This document shows positions 22,116 to 34,700 of a stretch of DNA of 64,000 nt, piece by piece (the stretch's first letter is position 1; every line of letters begins with the position of its first letter). The translations under genes were made by a program, and so were the position numbers. Below the pieces are notes generated by a model. The model made no database searches, was not told the origin of the DNA, and was given only the letters and a program-made list of their open reading frames with translations. Source of the stretch: Membranipora membranacea (taxonomy: Eukaryota > Bryozoa > Gymnolaemata > Cheilostomatida > Membraniporidae); assembly GCA_914767715.1 (NCBI GenBank), contig OU612069.1, positions 13,017,387-13,081,386 of the forward strand. The letters run 5' to 3'.

Positions 22116-23970
22116 TTTTTGACAAACGAAAGGTTATCTAAAGTTATTGAGTTTTTTGGTCTGCAGCTTTAGATCTGTTGATTGAAACGGGGTGGTTTTT
22201 TTTATTCAAATATGAGTGCGAGAGTCAGTTCCTGTGTCTCATTCAGTCTCCAATGTAATTTTTCTCACTGTATTAAATCCCTTTATGTTACGGTAATGGG
22301 TTGATTTCTTTTTTGGTTCATCTCGCGACTTGACTCCTTGAGCACCTGTTGATTCTAAAGGAGGAATGAACAATCCATGTATTTGAATTTACCAACTGAA
22401 TTGGTGGATCACTTATACTTATACTAATAAAAATCTGAATCATGCTAGCACTTAGACATGAATAGTTTGGACTAAGCGAGAAAACCAACTGCGTGCCAAA
22501 TAAAGTGTTCTTATAAGCTCGCCATTGTATTGATAGAATCTAATAATGCCCTATAATCATCACAATAATCAAGTAATCAAGTTTACTTCCACCTTGAATT
22601 AAACCTTAAAAATACTGTCTCCACTAATTCTGGTGGTCGTGTTACTGTAATTGTGAGATAAAGATTATCAATCTCTTCAGAAGAGTCTGGCTCTCATATC
22701 AGCGGATCGACAAGGTGCACATGGCACTTCTACACTCAAAGGAGGGTTGCAGGTAACAGCAGGAAAATCGTTATCGTAAGAACTAAAGCCATCACTGGAC
22801 CCACAAAAGACAGGATTGTAGCAGCTGATATATGTATTGAAATCTTACTCTACAATTAAAAGCATTGTGAGTGATTGAGTCAATAATCATGACGAGGATA
22901 AAATGCAGAACAAACTGCAATGCAAAAATAATGGACAAAAATAAGACAACCAAAAATCCAGCAAAAGCACATCATGACACACGATTTGAAATCTTCCTCT
23001 TAAACTAACTGTAACAGCTCCCTGGTGTTTAGCTTATATCACGGAGATTTTGTATAGGTTGTTTATGCTCTTTTATTAACTCGTGACACTAAAAAGTTTG
23101 TAAATATAATAAATGTGGTGCAATAAAGGTGGTAAGAATAAAAATGTTTTGGATTCAAAATTAATAGCTCAAAAATTAAAGTGTAGTCATTATTTGCAGG
23201 TACATAAATCTGATGACAGTAAAACAAGGTTATCAGTTACTGAAAAAATATCAAATAGCAAAATGAAGAGTAAAATTATACCTTGTAGCGTTTTTACCAG
23301 AGAGTGTTAATTATTCCGTATTTATAGTTTGTTTTTAGTGTGGATAGATGACGTTTGTATATGAATTAAGGCACCAGATACAAGAAGTTGATGTATGTCA
23401 TAGTCATGTGTATGTGTATGTGATAGAAAAAGTTTGAGAGGAAAATGTGGCTGTTCGGTGTGGCGTCTTCTCTAAAACTAACAATTGAATTGGGGCAACA
23501 GCTTGTGGTGTATCATAATGTGAAGCCTCTCAAATCAAAATAAACGATTATCTATACTACAGTCATCAAAACATCTATGATTCACTGACCACTATTCAAG
23601 AGCTATTGATAACTAAGTTTCATTATTTACACATACTTGTGGTTCTGAATAGTAAAATTGTGTAATTACTTTGGGTAAAGTTAAAGTTTGTGTGTTGAAA
23701 TTCTCTACACTAACTTACAATAATTACCTATCCTGACTGTTAATTATCCGAGTAGAGAAAACATTCATAGCATAGAGCAAAGTAGAGCGGCAGCTAAAAT
23801 AATGATAAATAAACATTGTCAATAATTATTCAATCTCATTTTTATAATTATGCTAGAAAATGCGGGCATAATATCAGCATACCAAAATAACCATTATAAA
23901 TGCAATAATACAAAATAATAATAGATGTCAATAAACAATGCAAATTCCAATGTACCGCTTGATAAACTTA
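22116..23970. other. No gene recognised
   Basis: AT-rich sequence with only short frames. The longest on the plus strand (23113-23307) is Lys/Ser-rich and matches nothing I know. Some sequence on the minus strand near 23975-24063 may be an exon of the gene at 26135-27354. Confidence 0.4.
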
Positions 23971-24116
23971 CATCAACTAACTTGACAGCCAAGTATGATT
24001 GTTACTGGGTCATTTTTTTCTTCCTCACACCGTATCGTACTCCTCAGTAGCTTCTGCAAACTCCTGAAATCAAGAACAAATGGAAATTGAGAAAAATCTA
24101 GTTGAAGTCCAATTTT

Positions 24117-26109
24117 AACTATGGTTCTCCGGTCCGTCTCCCGCAATCACTCTTCTATCTTCCTTAGCTCCCTCGGTCCTTGCTTTGCTCACTGGTAGCT
24201 CTGCCTCTCTTGTCCTTTTTCTTAGGTGTGCCCTTGACCTTCCCAACAGTTTACCTTGGACCTCCACCCAATAGCTATCTGGCTCCTCAGCTCTATACCT
24301 GATTTACTACCGGTTTACTGGTATCTTTGTGGTCTCTTTTCACCCATACCCTATCACCATCAGCCAGATCCTCCATTACTTTGGCTCGGTGGCCTCTGTC
24401 GTAGTCCCTCTTCTGCCTTTCCTTCAGTTCCCTATTCTTCTCCGCGAAGTAACACTTATTCTTCCCAACCGTGCCTAAGGATGGAATCTCGTTTCTCAGC
24501 CTCCTACCCATCATCAGTTCATCTGGTCGGTAGAGGCTTTCTAGAGGCGTTGTTCTGTATGCTAGAAGCGCCTTCGACTTTTCCTTTTCTTTTCTCCATA
24601 CAGTCTTTATTGTCTCTATTCCTCTTTCTGCCATACCATTACTCTGGTGATAGTATGGGCTGCTGGTCTGGTGCTCAATTGCAAATTCTTCCATCAGTGC
24701 CTTCCATTCTTTAGAAATGTAACAGGGCCCATTATCTGACCTGATCACCTTTGGAGCCCTGTAGCGAGCTATTAATGGACGAAACTTCCGCACTAGATGA
24801 TCTCCTGTCTGGCTTCTCATTTCTGCCACTTCTCTCCACCTCAAGAAATAGTCTATAAACAAAGCGTACCAATGGCCTTCGAATTCAAATAAATCCGTCC
24901 CTATCACTTCCAATGCTGTCTCTGGTAACTCGCTTGGTTTCATTGTTTTGTGCTGCATTCTCTGAAACTTTATACACGTGTTGCAGTTCTCTACCATCTC
25001 TTTGATCTCCCTGTGTATGGCCGGCCACCATACTGATTCTCTGGCGCGTCTGGTTGTCTTCACAATTCCCTGGTGTCCACTATGTAACTTTGTGAGGATT
25101 CCCGCTCTCAGCTCTTAAGGAATATATATCCTGGATTTCAACGTCACTAATCCTTCCACTATACTCAAAATATCTATGTTCGCTCTTACTCTCCACCCTT
25201 CTGCTGATAGCCTTTCCGGCCAGTCTCCCCCTATTCCTCTAACTATATCTTGATAATCCGCGTCCGTCTTTCCTGCTTTCCCTACCACTTCCAGACTTAC
25301 ATCTGATATGGCATTTATGTACGTCCGTGCATGCCTTTCTACTCTTTGTATCTTCACCCTTTCCTTCCCATCTGGGGGTCTTGACAGAAGATGAGCTACA
25401 AACATCCCGTCTCTCGGGGTATGAAAGATTCTGTACTGGTACCGCATCAGTCTCATCTTGAATCTCTGGACTCTCAAAGGCAATTCCGATAAGTCCCTAC
25501 TGCCTAACAGCGGGATTAAAGGCTTGTGGTCTGTCTCTATCTCAAACGTTCTTCCAACTAGGTAGAAATCGAACTTCTCACAGGCCCATGTAATTGCCAA
25601 TGCCTCCTCTATCTGGCCGTACCTACGCTCTGTCTCCGTCATCTTTCTTGAAGCGTATACTACCGCTGCCATTCCCCAAACTGATTTTCCTGCATTAATG
25701 CTGCCCCAATGAGTGGGCGCTCGCATCAGCCGTAACTCTATGCCTTCTTCCATAGTCAAACAGAGCCAGTACCGGCGATTTGACGATCGCTTCCCTAACC
25801 TTGTTGAAGCTCTCCTGCTGCCTATATGTCCAGCACCAGTCATTCTTGGCCCGCACCAGTTCACGCAATGGGAGCTCTAACTCCGAGAGCAACGGGCTGA
25901 ATCTCCCTAGGTAATTCACCATAGCCAGAAACTGTTTCAACGCCTTCAAATCCTGAGGCCCGGCATCTCCTTGATTGCTCTCTCTTTTTCCGGGTCCACT
26001 TTAATGCCCTCACTACTCAATATATGGCCCAAAAATTTAACCTCCTTCACCGAAAATTCACATTTATCTTTATTCACCCTCATGGCTCTTGCACTTGGAT
26101 TTGTTAGTT
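24117..26109 (-). mobile_element. Truncated Ty3/Gypsy retrotransposon, pol 3' half (RT end, RNase H, integrase)
   Basis: Reading the minus strand: the end of reverse transcriptase (NKDKCEFSVKEVKFLGHILS) and its thumb (LKQFLAMVNYLGRFSPLLSE), RNase H (VTADASAHSLG, YGQIEEALAITWACEKF, TDHKPL), the zinc-binding and core integrase (WWPAIHREIKEMVENCNTC, VIGTDLFEF, IRSDNGPCY, GMAERGIETIK giving the D,D,E triad), and a basic C-terminal tail. It is dead: frameshifts near 25700-25980 and 24290, and a stop near 25115 between RNase H and integrase. The RT palm with the catalytic aspartates, the protease and gag are missing at the 26109 end. No LTR is recognised on either side, so this is an internal fragment. 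Confidence 0.93.
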
Positions 26110-26134
26110 GTTGATTTAATCCATTTCAACTTAC

Positions 26135-27354
26135 TCTAATGCTCTCATGTTGTTCTGCTGACATGTCCAGCATAGATCAGACTTGGGCTTTGAGATGAGA
26201 AGGTTAGGCATAAGTCGCTTCCACACATTTTGGAAGGAACGGATACAGACAGGTCTCCAGCCAGCAACTGCAGCGGCCTGTGTATAGCTCTCATGGATAT
26301 TTTTCTTGGTGAAATCGCATGGTAAAACAACCACTTGGTATGTTTCATAATTATCTCTCACATCTGAAAGAAGAAACCATTAGTAGGATAATTGTTTGAG
26401 ATTGCTTCAGCGCAGGGCAAGGAAAAAAATGATGCTCTGAGATCATGATGGGATGAGAAACTATTTGGAAGTACCTGGCATTCAACCTGGAATATCAAGT
26501 CCGTGAACTTTGGCTGTCGTCTGCAAATAGTGATAAATCTTCCGACATTCCTCTAGTGTCAGCGCCTTCCTGTTTCTTCCATGCCCCACATTGTACTTGA
26601 ACTCTCTGGGTGCACAATAATTGTTTTCTACGTACGAGGCTATGATAGAATCAAGTCTCCTCTGTCCAACGGCATTCATGTACTCGAACATGGGGCGACA
26701 AATACTTGATTCTGTAAACAATGTTTTCAAAGACAAATCAATGATAATCCGTCGCTATCACGCCTCCTCTCCTGACATTAGTTTCTATGCAATATAATAA
26801 CATACATAAGATAGCAACTCACGCTCATGTGTATAGTTGCAGCGTACTCTTCTTCTTTCCTTCTGATGCTTGCGCTTTTTGCTGACAGTCTCCTGTCCAC
26901 ACTGAATCATGACACTTACTTTCCCCATCACCATCATGTCAAGGGATTCTTTGCTCAGACTATGAGCAATAGCTCTTCCTGCATTTATCACCTCTACATC
27001 CATCCTCCCAGCACACCCACAGACACAGCCTATCCTTTGAGCTAATGTTAGTTCTTCATTAAGAGGCTCAACTCCTTCATCATTGTCCTCATTCTCACAC
27101 CGATGATTGATTTTAGCCATCAGTGGTCCATCTTCTTCATTTACAATTGCAGGCTCACCTTGTTGCTCATTAACTTCTCTTTGGTTCAATTCAGGGTTTA
27201 TGTTTACCTCAGCTGTGCCCATTTCACTATCAGAATCATCCTCATTCTCTATATCCAGAACTCTGTTACTCATGTCAAAATACTCCCTATCTATGTCAGC
27301 AAACTCTGCTAAAACTTCATCTAAATCATCTGAATTCAGCATTTGAGACGCCAT
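26135..27354 (-). CDS. Uncharacterised metazoan protein with acidic N-terminus and C-x2-C motifs, 5' three exons
   Basis: Exons 26823-27354, 26487-26711 and 26135-26363 join in frame (phases 1, 1, 2; the second donor GTTGAA is weak), giving 252 codons plus two bases. It starts at MASQMLNSDDLDEVLAEFAD. The first 110 residues are acidic, followed by CVCGCAGR, a basic patch KKRKHQKERRRVRC (likely nuclear), a middle domain with ICRPMFEYMNAVG, ASYVENNYCAPREF and ALTLEECRKIYHYL, then VCIRSFQNVWKRLMPNLLI, KPKSDLCWTCQQNN. The 'KP.(S/T)DLC..CQ.N' ending recurs in uncharacterised, probably transposon-derived families of sponges and cnidarians. It ends at a good donor (GTAAGT) 20-odd bp before the Gypsy fragment. 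A continuation at 23975-24063 (SLQKLLRSTIRCEEE, in phase) is possible, which would put the Gypsy piece in an intron. Confidence 0.7.
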
Positions 27355-27936
27355 TTTTAAACAACAAGGATTGTGTGAATGTACTTTTTTTATTTTAGTG
27401 CGGGTGGGTAGCGCGACGCCCGTCCTCTGATTGTTAAAAATGTCATAAGAAACTTAGGCTGTCCATAGTAACCATGGAAGGGTTGCTTTCAAACCTCTTT
27501 TGCTCATACTTGTAGTTATCTGATTGGCTCAAAAATACTCTAGAATGAAAGAGGAGGTTTTAATTGGTCAGAAACAACTTAAAAGTCAAAACATGAGCAC
27601 ATGTCATTTTATAAGTAGTTCCACTTCAATGACTCATTATAACTATAGTGAATGCGACTTAGATTGCATTTTGTTATGCCGTGACACATTTACTAGTGGC
27701 TCAAAAATCTTATACATATATGAAAATAGGTCATTCATATTGTCGCAGTCTTCGGTCCTGTTTTGGAAAACTGCTAGGGGATAGTCTTTGAGAAACAACC
27801 CTAATAGTGATATTTGCTGATGTTGCGATGCAATACCAAGAGCACCTGCTACACTGTAAAATCTGAATTCGACTGAGTTAGAAGTTTTTGACAGTGTGGG
27901 AAATAAAAGACCGTTGTATCTAGAATGTTAACTTAC

Positions 27937-28010
27937 GTATTTTTCTTTGAGGATTGTCTCCACATTATATGTTTCCTTTTCCTCCATCTCCTCGCTATCA
28001 TCTTCACTGT
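27937..28010 (-). CDS. Lone exon resembling the start of a chromodomain
   Basis: Between a good acceptor (TTTGTTAG) and donor (GTAAGT) lies a 74-nt frame reading DSEDDSEEMEEKETYNVETI then LKEKY. An acidic run followed by 'Y.VE.IL..K' is how HP1/CBX-type chromodomains begin, the first strand that pairs with a methyl-lysine histone tail. The rest of the domain (aromatic cage Trp, 'YLVKWKGY') was not found on either side, so it is either a diverged relic or part of a gene with distant exons. It could also be the tail of a chromovirus integrase. Confidence 0.4.
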
Positions 28011-28439
28011 CTAACAAAGAAAAAAGATTCCACACTGCTACACTATGGATTGATGGAACGTATCCTAACGCAAGCCATTATCAGAGTTGTAAGAATTAAC
28101 AGCCCATGCTAAGAGGAAAAATAACATATCAATCAATTACTGTGCACTGTATACAATTACATAAAAAGCATAAAAGTGTAAGATAATAACATACAAATCA
28201 ACTTGTTTTACCAAATAATAGTCACCGTATTCTATAAGCTTTATGACCCATCTTATCTAGGGTATGTTGCAGACAATTACAGGGAACTGAGGGAGATTTA
28301 CGCCATGTAAGGCCGCAAATGAAACCGATGTTATAAGATATATGGTGGCATCGGCCACAGCTAATTTGATTTCTTTTTTACTTCAATACCGTTCTTTGGG
28401 ACAGCGACTACAGTAGTTGACACGGAGTAAAAAAAAGGT

Positions 28440-29560
28440 CTAATTAACCTCCTCGATTTTTGCCCGGACTGTTGTTAGCAAGTTTCTTTGACAACCTGTT
28501 TGTTGTCTCAAAATTTTTCATGGCTCCTTCTAGAATGGATCCGAAGAGCAGGCCATCATGAGGGGAGTTTTCAGATGACAAGTGCTCATAATTGTCGTTG
28601 AGCGAAGCCAGAATGCTATTTATACGAATGTCACTAGTCCTGGCCCTTCTAAAACATGAGAATTCAATGCAATCAGCCTACAGTGCAAATACTTCATTGA
28701 AGTTGCCATGCCTGTCTTTACCACATCTCTTTCATTCTTGCAAGCTTCCCAAGTGCTTCCCCCTGAGATATTACTGCCTTACAACAAGCTGATTCAACTA
28801 CACTCAACTCGGCATTTTTGACATGGGTCAACTACTCATTACTATTCTGTGTACCACCATGGTCACACATTTCAAGAAGGGAGTCTGCTGCTGGACTATC
28901 AAAGTCGGGCTTCATCAGATCCACGTAAGCTTTTGTTAGTTCACTTTGTTAGCGAATGGCTGCACAAGAATTCTTACATTTGGCATGATCGCCCTTTCTC
29001 TGATGCTATACGGCCCATATCGCCTCCTGCAGGTCCTTCACAGATCCGTTGTTTCTGATTGCTCGGCCATTGTGACCCTTAATCCTTTTTATGGACTCTT
29101 AATCCAGTCTGCCTTTTTTAATCAAGTCAGTGATATAGTTTCCAGTGCGAATCTTATTTGGAAGTTCTCTCTGCCAGTCCACAACAAACTCCTTATTTGT
29201 GTGTCATTTTACCAGATTAATTAGCCCTTTCTCCCATCCTCTTTTGTATGTGTTCAGTATGCTCAGGTTTTTTTTTATCCATAGAATAGGTATTGGCATC
29301 GGCCACTGTCTCATAAGCCTTGGAGTCATCATCTTCTAAAAGCAATGTTTATCATACATCATACGTCCTGGATTCAGATTGTGAGAACATTTCCACAATG
29401 CTGTTCACCGCCATCTTTACAGAGGTTCCTGTATGATTGAGGTCGTATGTGTGGTCACAAATTTTACTCAACTTTATAGAGTCTTTCTCCTGCTGGACGC
29501 ATCCATTGCAATACGTTTGTTTCATCATCCGATAACCTAACATTGCATGCACTGGCAGCA
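28440..29560 (-). pseudogene. Broken Mutator-like transposase, copy 2
   Basis: Order on the minus strand: a Cys-rich piece (YCNGCVQQEKDSIKLSKICD) with HTYDLNHTGTSVKMAVNSI near 29400-29530, DDDSKAYETVADANTYS and HTEHIQKRMGERA near 29230-29340, then weaker sequence through a YYG/RYGPYSIR-like piece near 29000, and FGSILEGAMKNFETT near 28500. The 'H...NH.G.S', 'GD.DSKAY..V...' and 'HxQKRMG' motifs are those of Mutator-like transposases. DSKAY includes a likely catalytic Asp. Multiple stops and shifts make it non-functional. It overlaps the region of the other remnant (16604-17345) only at the HVQKRMG block, so the two are separate insertions of one family. Confidence 0.6.
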
Positions 29561-30831
29561 GTTATGATTGGCATATTTGTCAAACTTTCTACACAATCAG
29601 TTTCTTAGCTTTGTTTTCAGAAGCTATCTTCATTGAGGCAGCTGTACTTGTGCCTTGTATTTATGTATGTATCACTGCTGAGAAAGCCTTTCTTTGAGAT
29701 CTGATCATCTGAGTTCTTCGGTGCACAGTTTCAACTGCTTGCAGAAACATCATAGTGAAGATAGTTCTGATTGTGAAGCAAATTGATTTTTACTTTTGTT
29801 TTCCTTTCTGAGGGGGGATGGGGTCGAGTCAGACTTACTAAACTCCTTATTATGTGAACTATGCCAATGAACGAATTAGCCTGATAAGTTTTTTTGTCAT
29901 TTGTGAACCATGACAAAATCCCTACTTTAAAACTCCTCATTTGGACCATATTATTGGTTATATTTTATTAAAACCTTGCACTTCTTTTTTGGGAGTCCAC
30001 AACTCCATGCTTAGCCAACCCTGAATTTAGGTATATATGCAGATGCGTCTTGATGGCCTGCGAAAAGGGGAGCAATCCCTAGTTAAAAAGATTTTTGAAG
30101 AAAATTAGAAACAAAAAATTGTTTTTTTTGTTTCAGGTACACCAGTGTTCAACAGAATAACTCAACAGAGACAACAATGGTGAAATGATGATCGAGTGAA
30201 GAGGAAAATGAGGTAGAGATAGAGGCGGAATTCTACAATGATTAGAAATCAGATATTTGGCAAGACGGTATTTGGAATTCAATGTTTTTGTATCATAAGA
30301 AAGACTTTGAATTTTGTTTTCGCGATCATACACAATGGGTGACTGGTGGCTAACATGTTTTATTATCAGGATCACATCAGTCTATAATAAAAAATGTCGG
30401 TGATCTGAAAATTTTTTCAGATCCTTTTTTGACTTGAAACACCAAAAGGCGTTTCCTTAGATTGTATGGCACGAAAAAGGCCAAATTCCAAATTCACTGC
30501 TCAAAATAAATCCTGATATCATTCTGTGAAAAGGCGAGAACAAGATTTTACCTGCTGTGATTTTTGTGGTTATATTTAAAAAATAATTCATTTTTGCTTC
30601 TATTTTAGGTTTTACAAAACTAGTACAAATTTCACAGAATAAAAAATGATACATTGCAAAACACACACAAAGGTGACATATGACAAATAATGGAATGTAT
30701 GGAATGTAATATGCCCAAAATGGCATGATCAGGTCATTAAAATTTGCTATTATTAGGAAAAATCAAAATGCAGTCCACCAACTCCATGGCGACAATGGGG
30801 ACATTCTACTGATATTACTTAAAACAAGGAG
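29561..30831. other. No gene recognised
   Basis: AT-rich, with short frames only. Nothing here has a known motif or splice structure. Confidence 0.4.
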
Positions 30832-31075
30832 TAGGAGGTAGCTCAGTTTGTTAGAGCGCCTGCCCTCTGACGCGCAAGGGTCTCTGGTTCAAAACCCGCT
30901 GCAGTCTACCAACTGGGCTCAATCGATGCCCCAGGTGTGCCTAGACCTGCCTGCAAACTGAGAGCAACATCAGCGCCGGACATGGATGCCGCGCCCTAAA
31001 GAGACCTTTATTTCAGTCTTCGAACAGAGACAAAAACTTGCGATTTTAGCCCACAAGTCTTAAAAGAGGATGCAG
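30832..31075 (+). mobile_element. tRNA-derived SINE, copy 1
   Basis: The head has an RNA polymerase III A box (GTAGCTCAGTTTGTTAGAGCG region, 30838-30858) and a B box (GGTTCAAAACCC, about 30887-30898). A body follows with CTACCAACTGGGCTCAAT, GACCTGCCTGCAAACTGAGA and CAGAGACAAAAACTTGC. The same head and body recur at 33444-33655, so this is a genuine family. Confidence 0.85.
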
Positions 31076-31734
31076 TGGATATTCAGCTATTTTGTAACAA
31101 TATTTGTACTGGTTTTGTGGATGAGATTACTCAAGTACTAATCTAACAATGAATGCCCTTCCTCCTGAATGAATGCAGCATTGGGCGAATCTAGTTAAAC
31201 AGCAACCAATAAGATTTTGTGGCATATAATGGAATGCCACTAAGTATTACACGCTAAAACTAGCAAAACCCTCAACCATCATTATAGCTTTCTGTTTCCT
31301 TGCAGCGAAACTCTCAACTATCATCAAAGCTTCCTGTTTGCCTGCAGTGAGGCCTCATCATCTAGCCCCTATGTTGTCGAGTTGTAAGATGCATTGACAT
31401 GTTGACATATGGAGCTGATAGTGACTTGTTTACACACTAATCTGTGACTATGCTTATCACTGATTATCAGTGATCATTCCCTGAGATTTGATGGATTCCT
31501 CCCCTTGAGACACTTTCCCTTATCAATGTTCTCTGTCAACAAACATCAGTTAGCCTCAAATTCTCAATTCATGCAAAGGATAATCTGTTCATGACTGTGC
31601 CCACCAGATATGAAATTTGAAACCTGTACTGAGTCGATTTACAGGAGGTGCACAGGCTAGCGATGATCTATGTATTCCTCTAATCAACGTTGCACTGACC
31701 AAGTTTCAATCTACATTGCAAAAGAGGACTTTGA

Positions 31735-34700
31735 ATGAGCAAGATGGGGTCTAGAGCGATGCAAGCTCTGGCTTTGTTGGTTGTCGCGAGTTTGTGTATT
31801 CATCAATCCGTGTCTGTATCATTCGCTGAGGTAAGTTATACTTAATATGGATCAAAACCCTTGTGTTACGTCCTGAGAGCTTACGGACCCCAAGAACCAG
31901 GAGAAATAAATCCTGAAAATGAATGTGATTAGCGCGATAAAAAGTGAACAAGTTGGCGATTGGCACTTTTTTAATTTGCCGAGATTACTCTTACCAGTCT
32001 GGCCCCGACCGAGTGAGCTAGGTAGTCAGTTGCGCAATGATTACAATAAACTTGTAATTATTAGGCGCACACTGCTTCGATTACTAAGTTGTTTTCTTAT
32101 GCATATCAATTTTAACAGAAAGCAGTTGCCGACCAGGTTAAATACGATGCCACATGGATCGATAAAGAAGCTAAGGATATGGTAGATCTCATATTCGTGA
32201 TGGATCGATCTGGAAGTGTCAGCGCCACACAGTTTGGTCAGGCAAAAAGTTTTGTCAAGAACTTCCTTGATTACTTCAGCATTGCCCCTCTGCATACACA
32301 GGTTTGAAATTGAATTCTATCTTGTTTTCTTAAGGTCTACTCACACACTAGCCAAACGCAGCCATGAGGTTGACACATATGTATTTCTGATAGTTAAGCT
32401 GAATACTGAATCAATTGTTCCAGTGGTAACATCTCAAGTCAATTGAGGTTGGTTAACTCCCCACCCCCTAATTGAGTAGAAAATAATACTAAGGGCACAA
32501 GAATATGTTCTAGTGCTAACTATCAGGGAAAGATATGTCTGGGGGGGGGGCTGATCTACCCAACACTGCCAAACCTTTGCACTCTAAATGCTCTCACTAA
32601 ATACTACAATTAACCGAGAAATATATTATTTCATTTTTTCCCTGATCATCCTTGGGTTTGAGTCTGGTATACTGCTTCTTATTTGCATTTGACTGAAACC
32701 TGTGCTGTGTAATTGCAAAGAAAAATATTGATACAAGGTTTGTCTTCATGGAAGGCTTCAATGATCCCCAAGCAGGGTTCACCATACTAGACAAATCAGC
32801 AACACCATGTCGTGCGCGAGAGTCTTTTACATACCTGTTCAAGTTTTCATTGTATTTGATCAAATAGGGGCCCTTGGCATCTGCTCAAATACACCAACGT
32901 CTAGCCGCAGCCTAAAAAACACGCCTTAGTTGATGAAGGCTTTCGATGATGCGTGTTGTTTCCTCATGATTATATACCATTCATACTGAGTTCCTGCCTA
33001 TGCCAAGATATTGGCCTAGGACCTAGAGATAATTCATCACGTTGTCATATTTTTTCATCTGATTTCTTCAGGTTGGAATAGTGTTATTTGAGAACGTCGT
33101 GCAGTATAAGATCACCTTGAGATCTGACAACCACAAGTGTCAGTTCATGAAAGACCTGAACACGCTTCCTACCACAACTGGAGGTGGAACCAATGCTAAA
33201 GGAGGTAATATCCAATAATTCTTTTTTTACTATCATATGGAACTAAAAAATATCTGTTTCTGTTGGCAAATAGAGTTGTATTATGATTTCATTCCAAAAC
33301 CTAACCATCTGGCATACTGTATTAAGGTGCATGTTATCTGACAGGTACGTGTGTTTTGAAGGTCACCGACTTACTATTGATAAAATTTTGTTAGGATATG
33401 TGAATTATTCTCCAGTTTTTTCCGGTTGTTCTCAAATCCAATACCAGGTAGCCTAGTTGGTTAGAGCGCCTGCCCGCTAATGTGCAAGCGTTGGAGGTCT
33501 TGGGTTGAAATCCCGCTGCACTCTACTGTCTACTGGGCTCAATTGACGCCCCTAGTGTGCTCCGACCTGCCTGCAAACTGAGAGTAACTTGGCGCCGAAT
33601 ATGGCACCTGTATTTCTCAGTCGTTGGACAGAGACAAACTTGCATTTTTTAACCAACAACATTATCATTATTAAATTGTGATTCATAACCAGGTTTAGAC
33701 CAGGCCCTGGCTATCCTTCGTAGTAACAGCAGACGTAATGTTGGAGCAAGACCTGTAGTTGTCTTCATAACTGATGGTGATTGGAATACGGGCGGTGACC
33801 CTCAACCCACAGTCACTCAACTCAAGGCTGAGAATGTAAGGCTGTAATTTTGAACACTTATACATGAGTTAGCCTGTCTCCAAAAAAGCTTGTAAAGACT
33901 GGCTACCATGAGATTTGCAATGCAACAAATGCTGCAAGCAAAAAAACTGGTTAATATAAGTTGAATTCAACTTTGATTTCGCAAACCAACGATAGCTTAA
34001 TTAGCAAAAACCATCTTTGCCAGCCTCGCTCTTGTGCCTGGTGAATACTGTTGACTACTGGGCTCTGTTGATGCATAAAGGGTGCTTGGTCTTGCCTTTA
34101 AATCAAAAGCAACTAGCGCTTTATTTGCTATTCTCTTTCACTTTTTTTGCCTTATATTTTACAACATTACTGTTGATATTTCATCATCATGAAGATAAGG
34201 CTTTTATTCATAGACACTGCTAATTGTGATCACAGTCGGAAATCCTCGACGTAGGAATGAGATGTTGGCCTGGGCCAGTAAAGATAACAGAGGCAAACCT
34301 ATGGCTTTCGCTGTGGAGAACTTCAATGCATTTGCCTCCATCGCCTATTACATTCACAAAGGTATGTGCCCAATAATTTGAGTGAACTATACTTGATAGG
34401 CTTAATGGCATCATTTTATTATTTATTATCTTTTTTTTGGACTATTGATTTTGAGTGTTAAACCTTTAAAAGTCTTGTTACATAAAAAGTGACACCTTGT
34501 ATTAAAAGAGATCGTGTTTTAAAAAAACCGAAAGTCAAATCACTCTGTGTTACAGATAATGTTTTCATAATTTTACCCGTGAAATTATTTCTAATTTTGA
34601 CTAAGCGATGACATACCCCATGATACTTCCGTCATATTTGATATACTCATCCAAATTCAGGTAACGCCTGACAGTACCCGAAAGTACTGCACAAAACTAG

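Noticed and set aside
24025-24063. Short terminal exon reading EFAEATEEYDTV and stop
   Set aside because: Another frame of the same segment joins in phase to the exon at 26135 and gives a longer, more plausible continuation; neither is certain.
24256-24714. Plus-strand open frame of 152 codons, Pro/Ser/Leu-rich
   Set aside because: It runs antisense to the Gypsy integrase domain, which has clear conserved motifs; the plus frame has none.
21232-26109. One continuous Gypsy element with gag at 21232-21528 and pol at 24117-26109
   Set aside because: On the minus strand gag should precede pol, but here the gag-like piece lies downstream of integrase and is separated by 2.6 kb of unrelated sequence.
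30832-30915. Functional tRNA gene
   Set aside because: A and B boxes are present but the stems do not close into a cloverleaf, and the same head plus body recurs at 33444, so it is a SINE.
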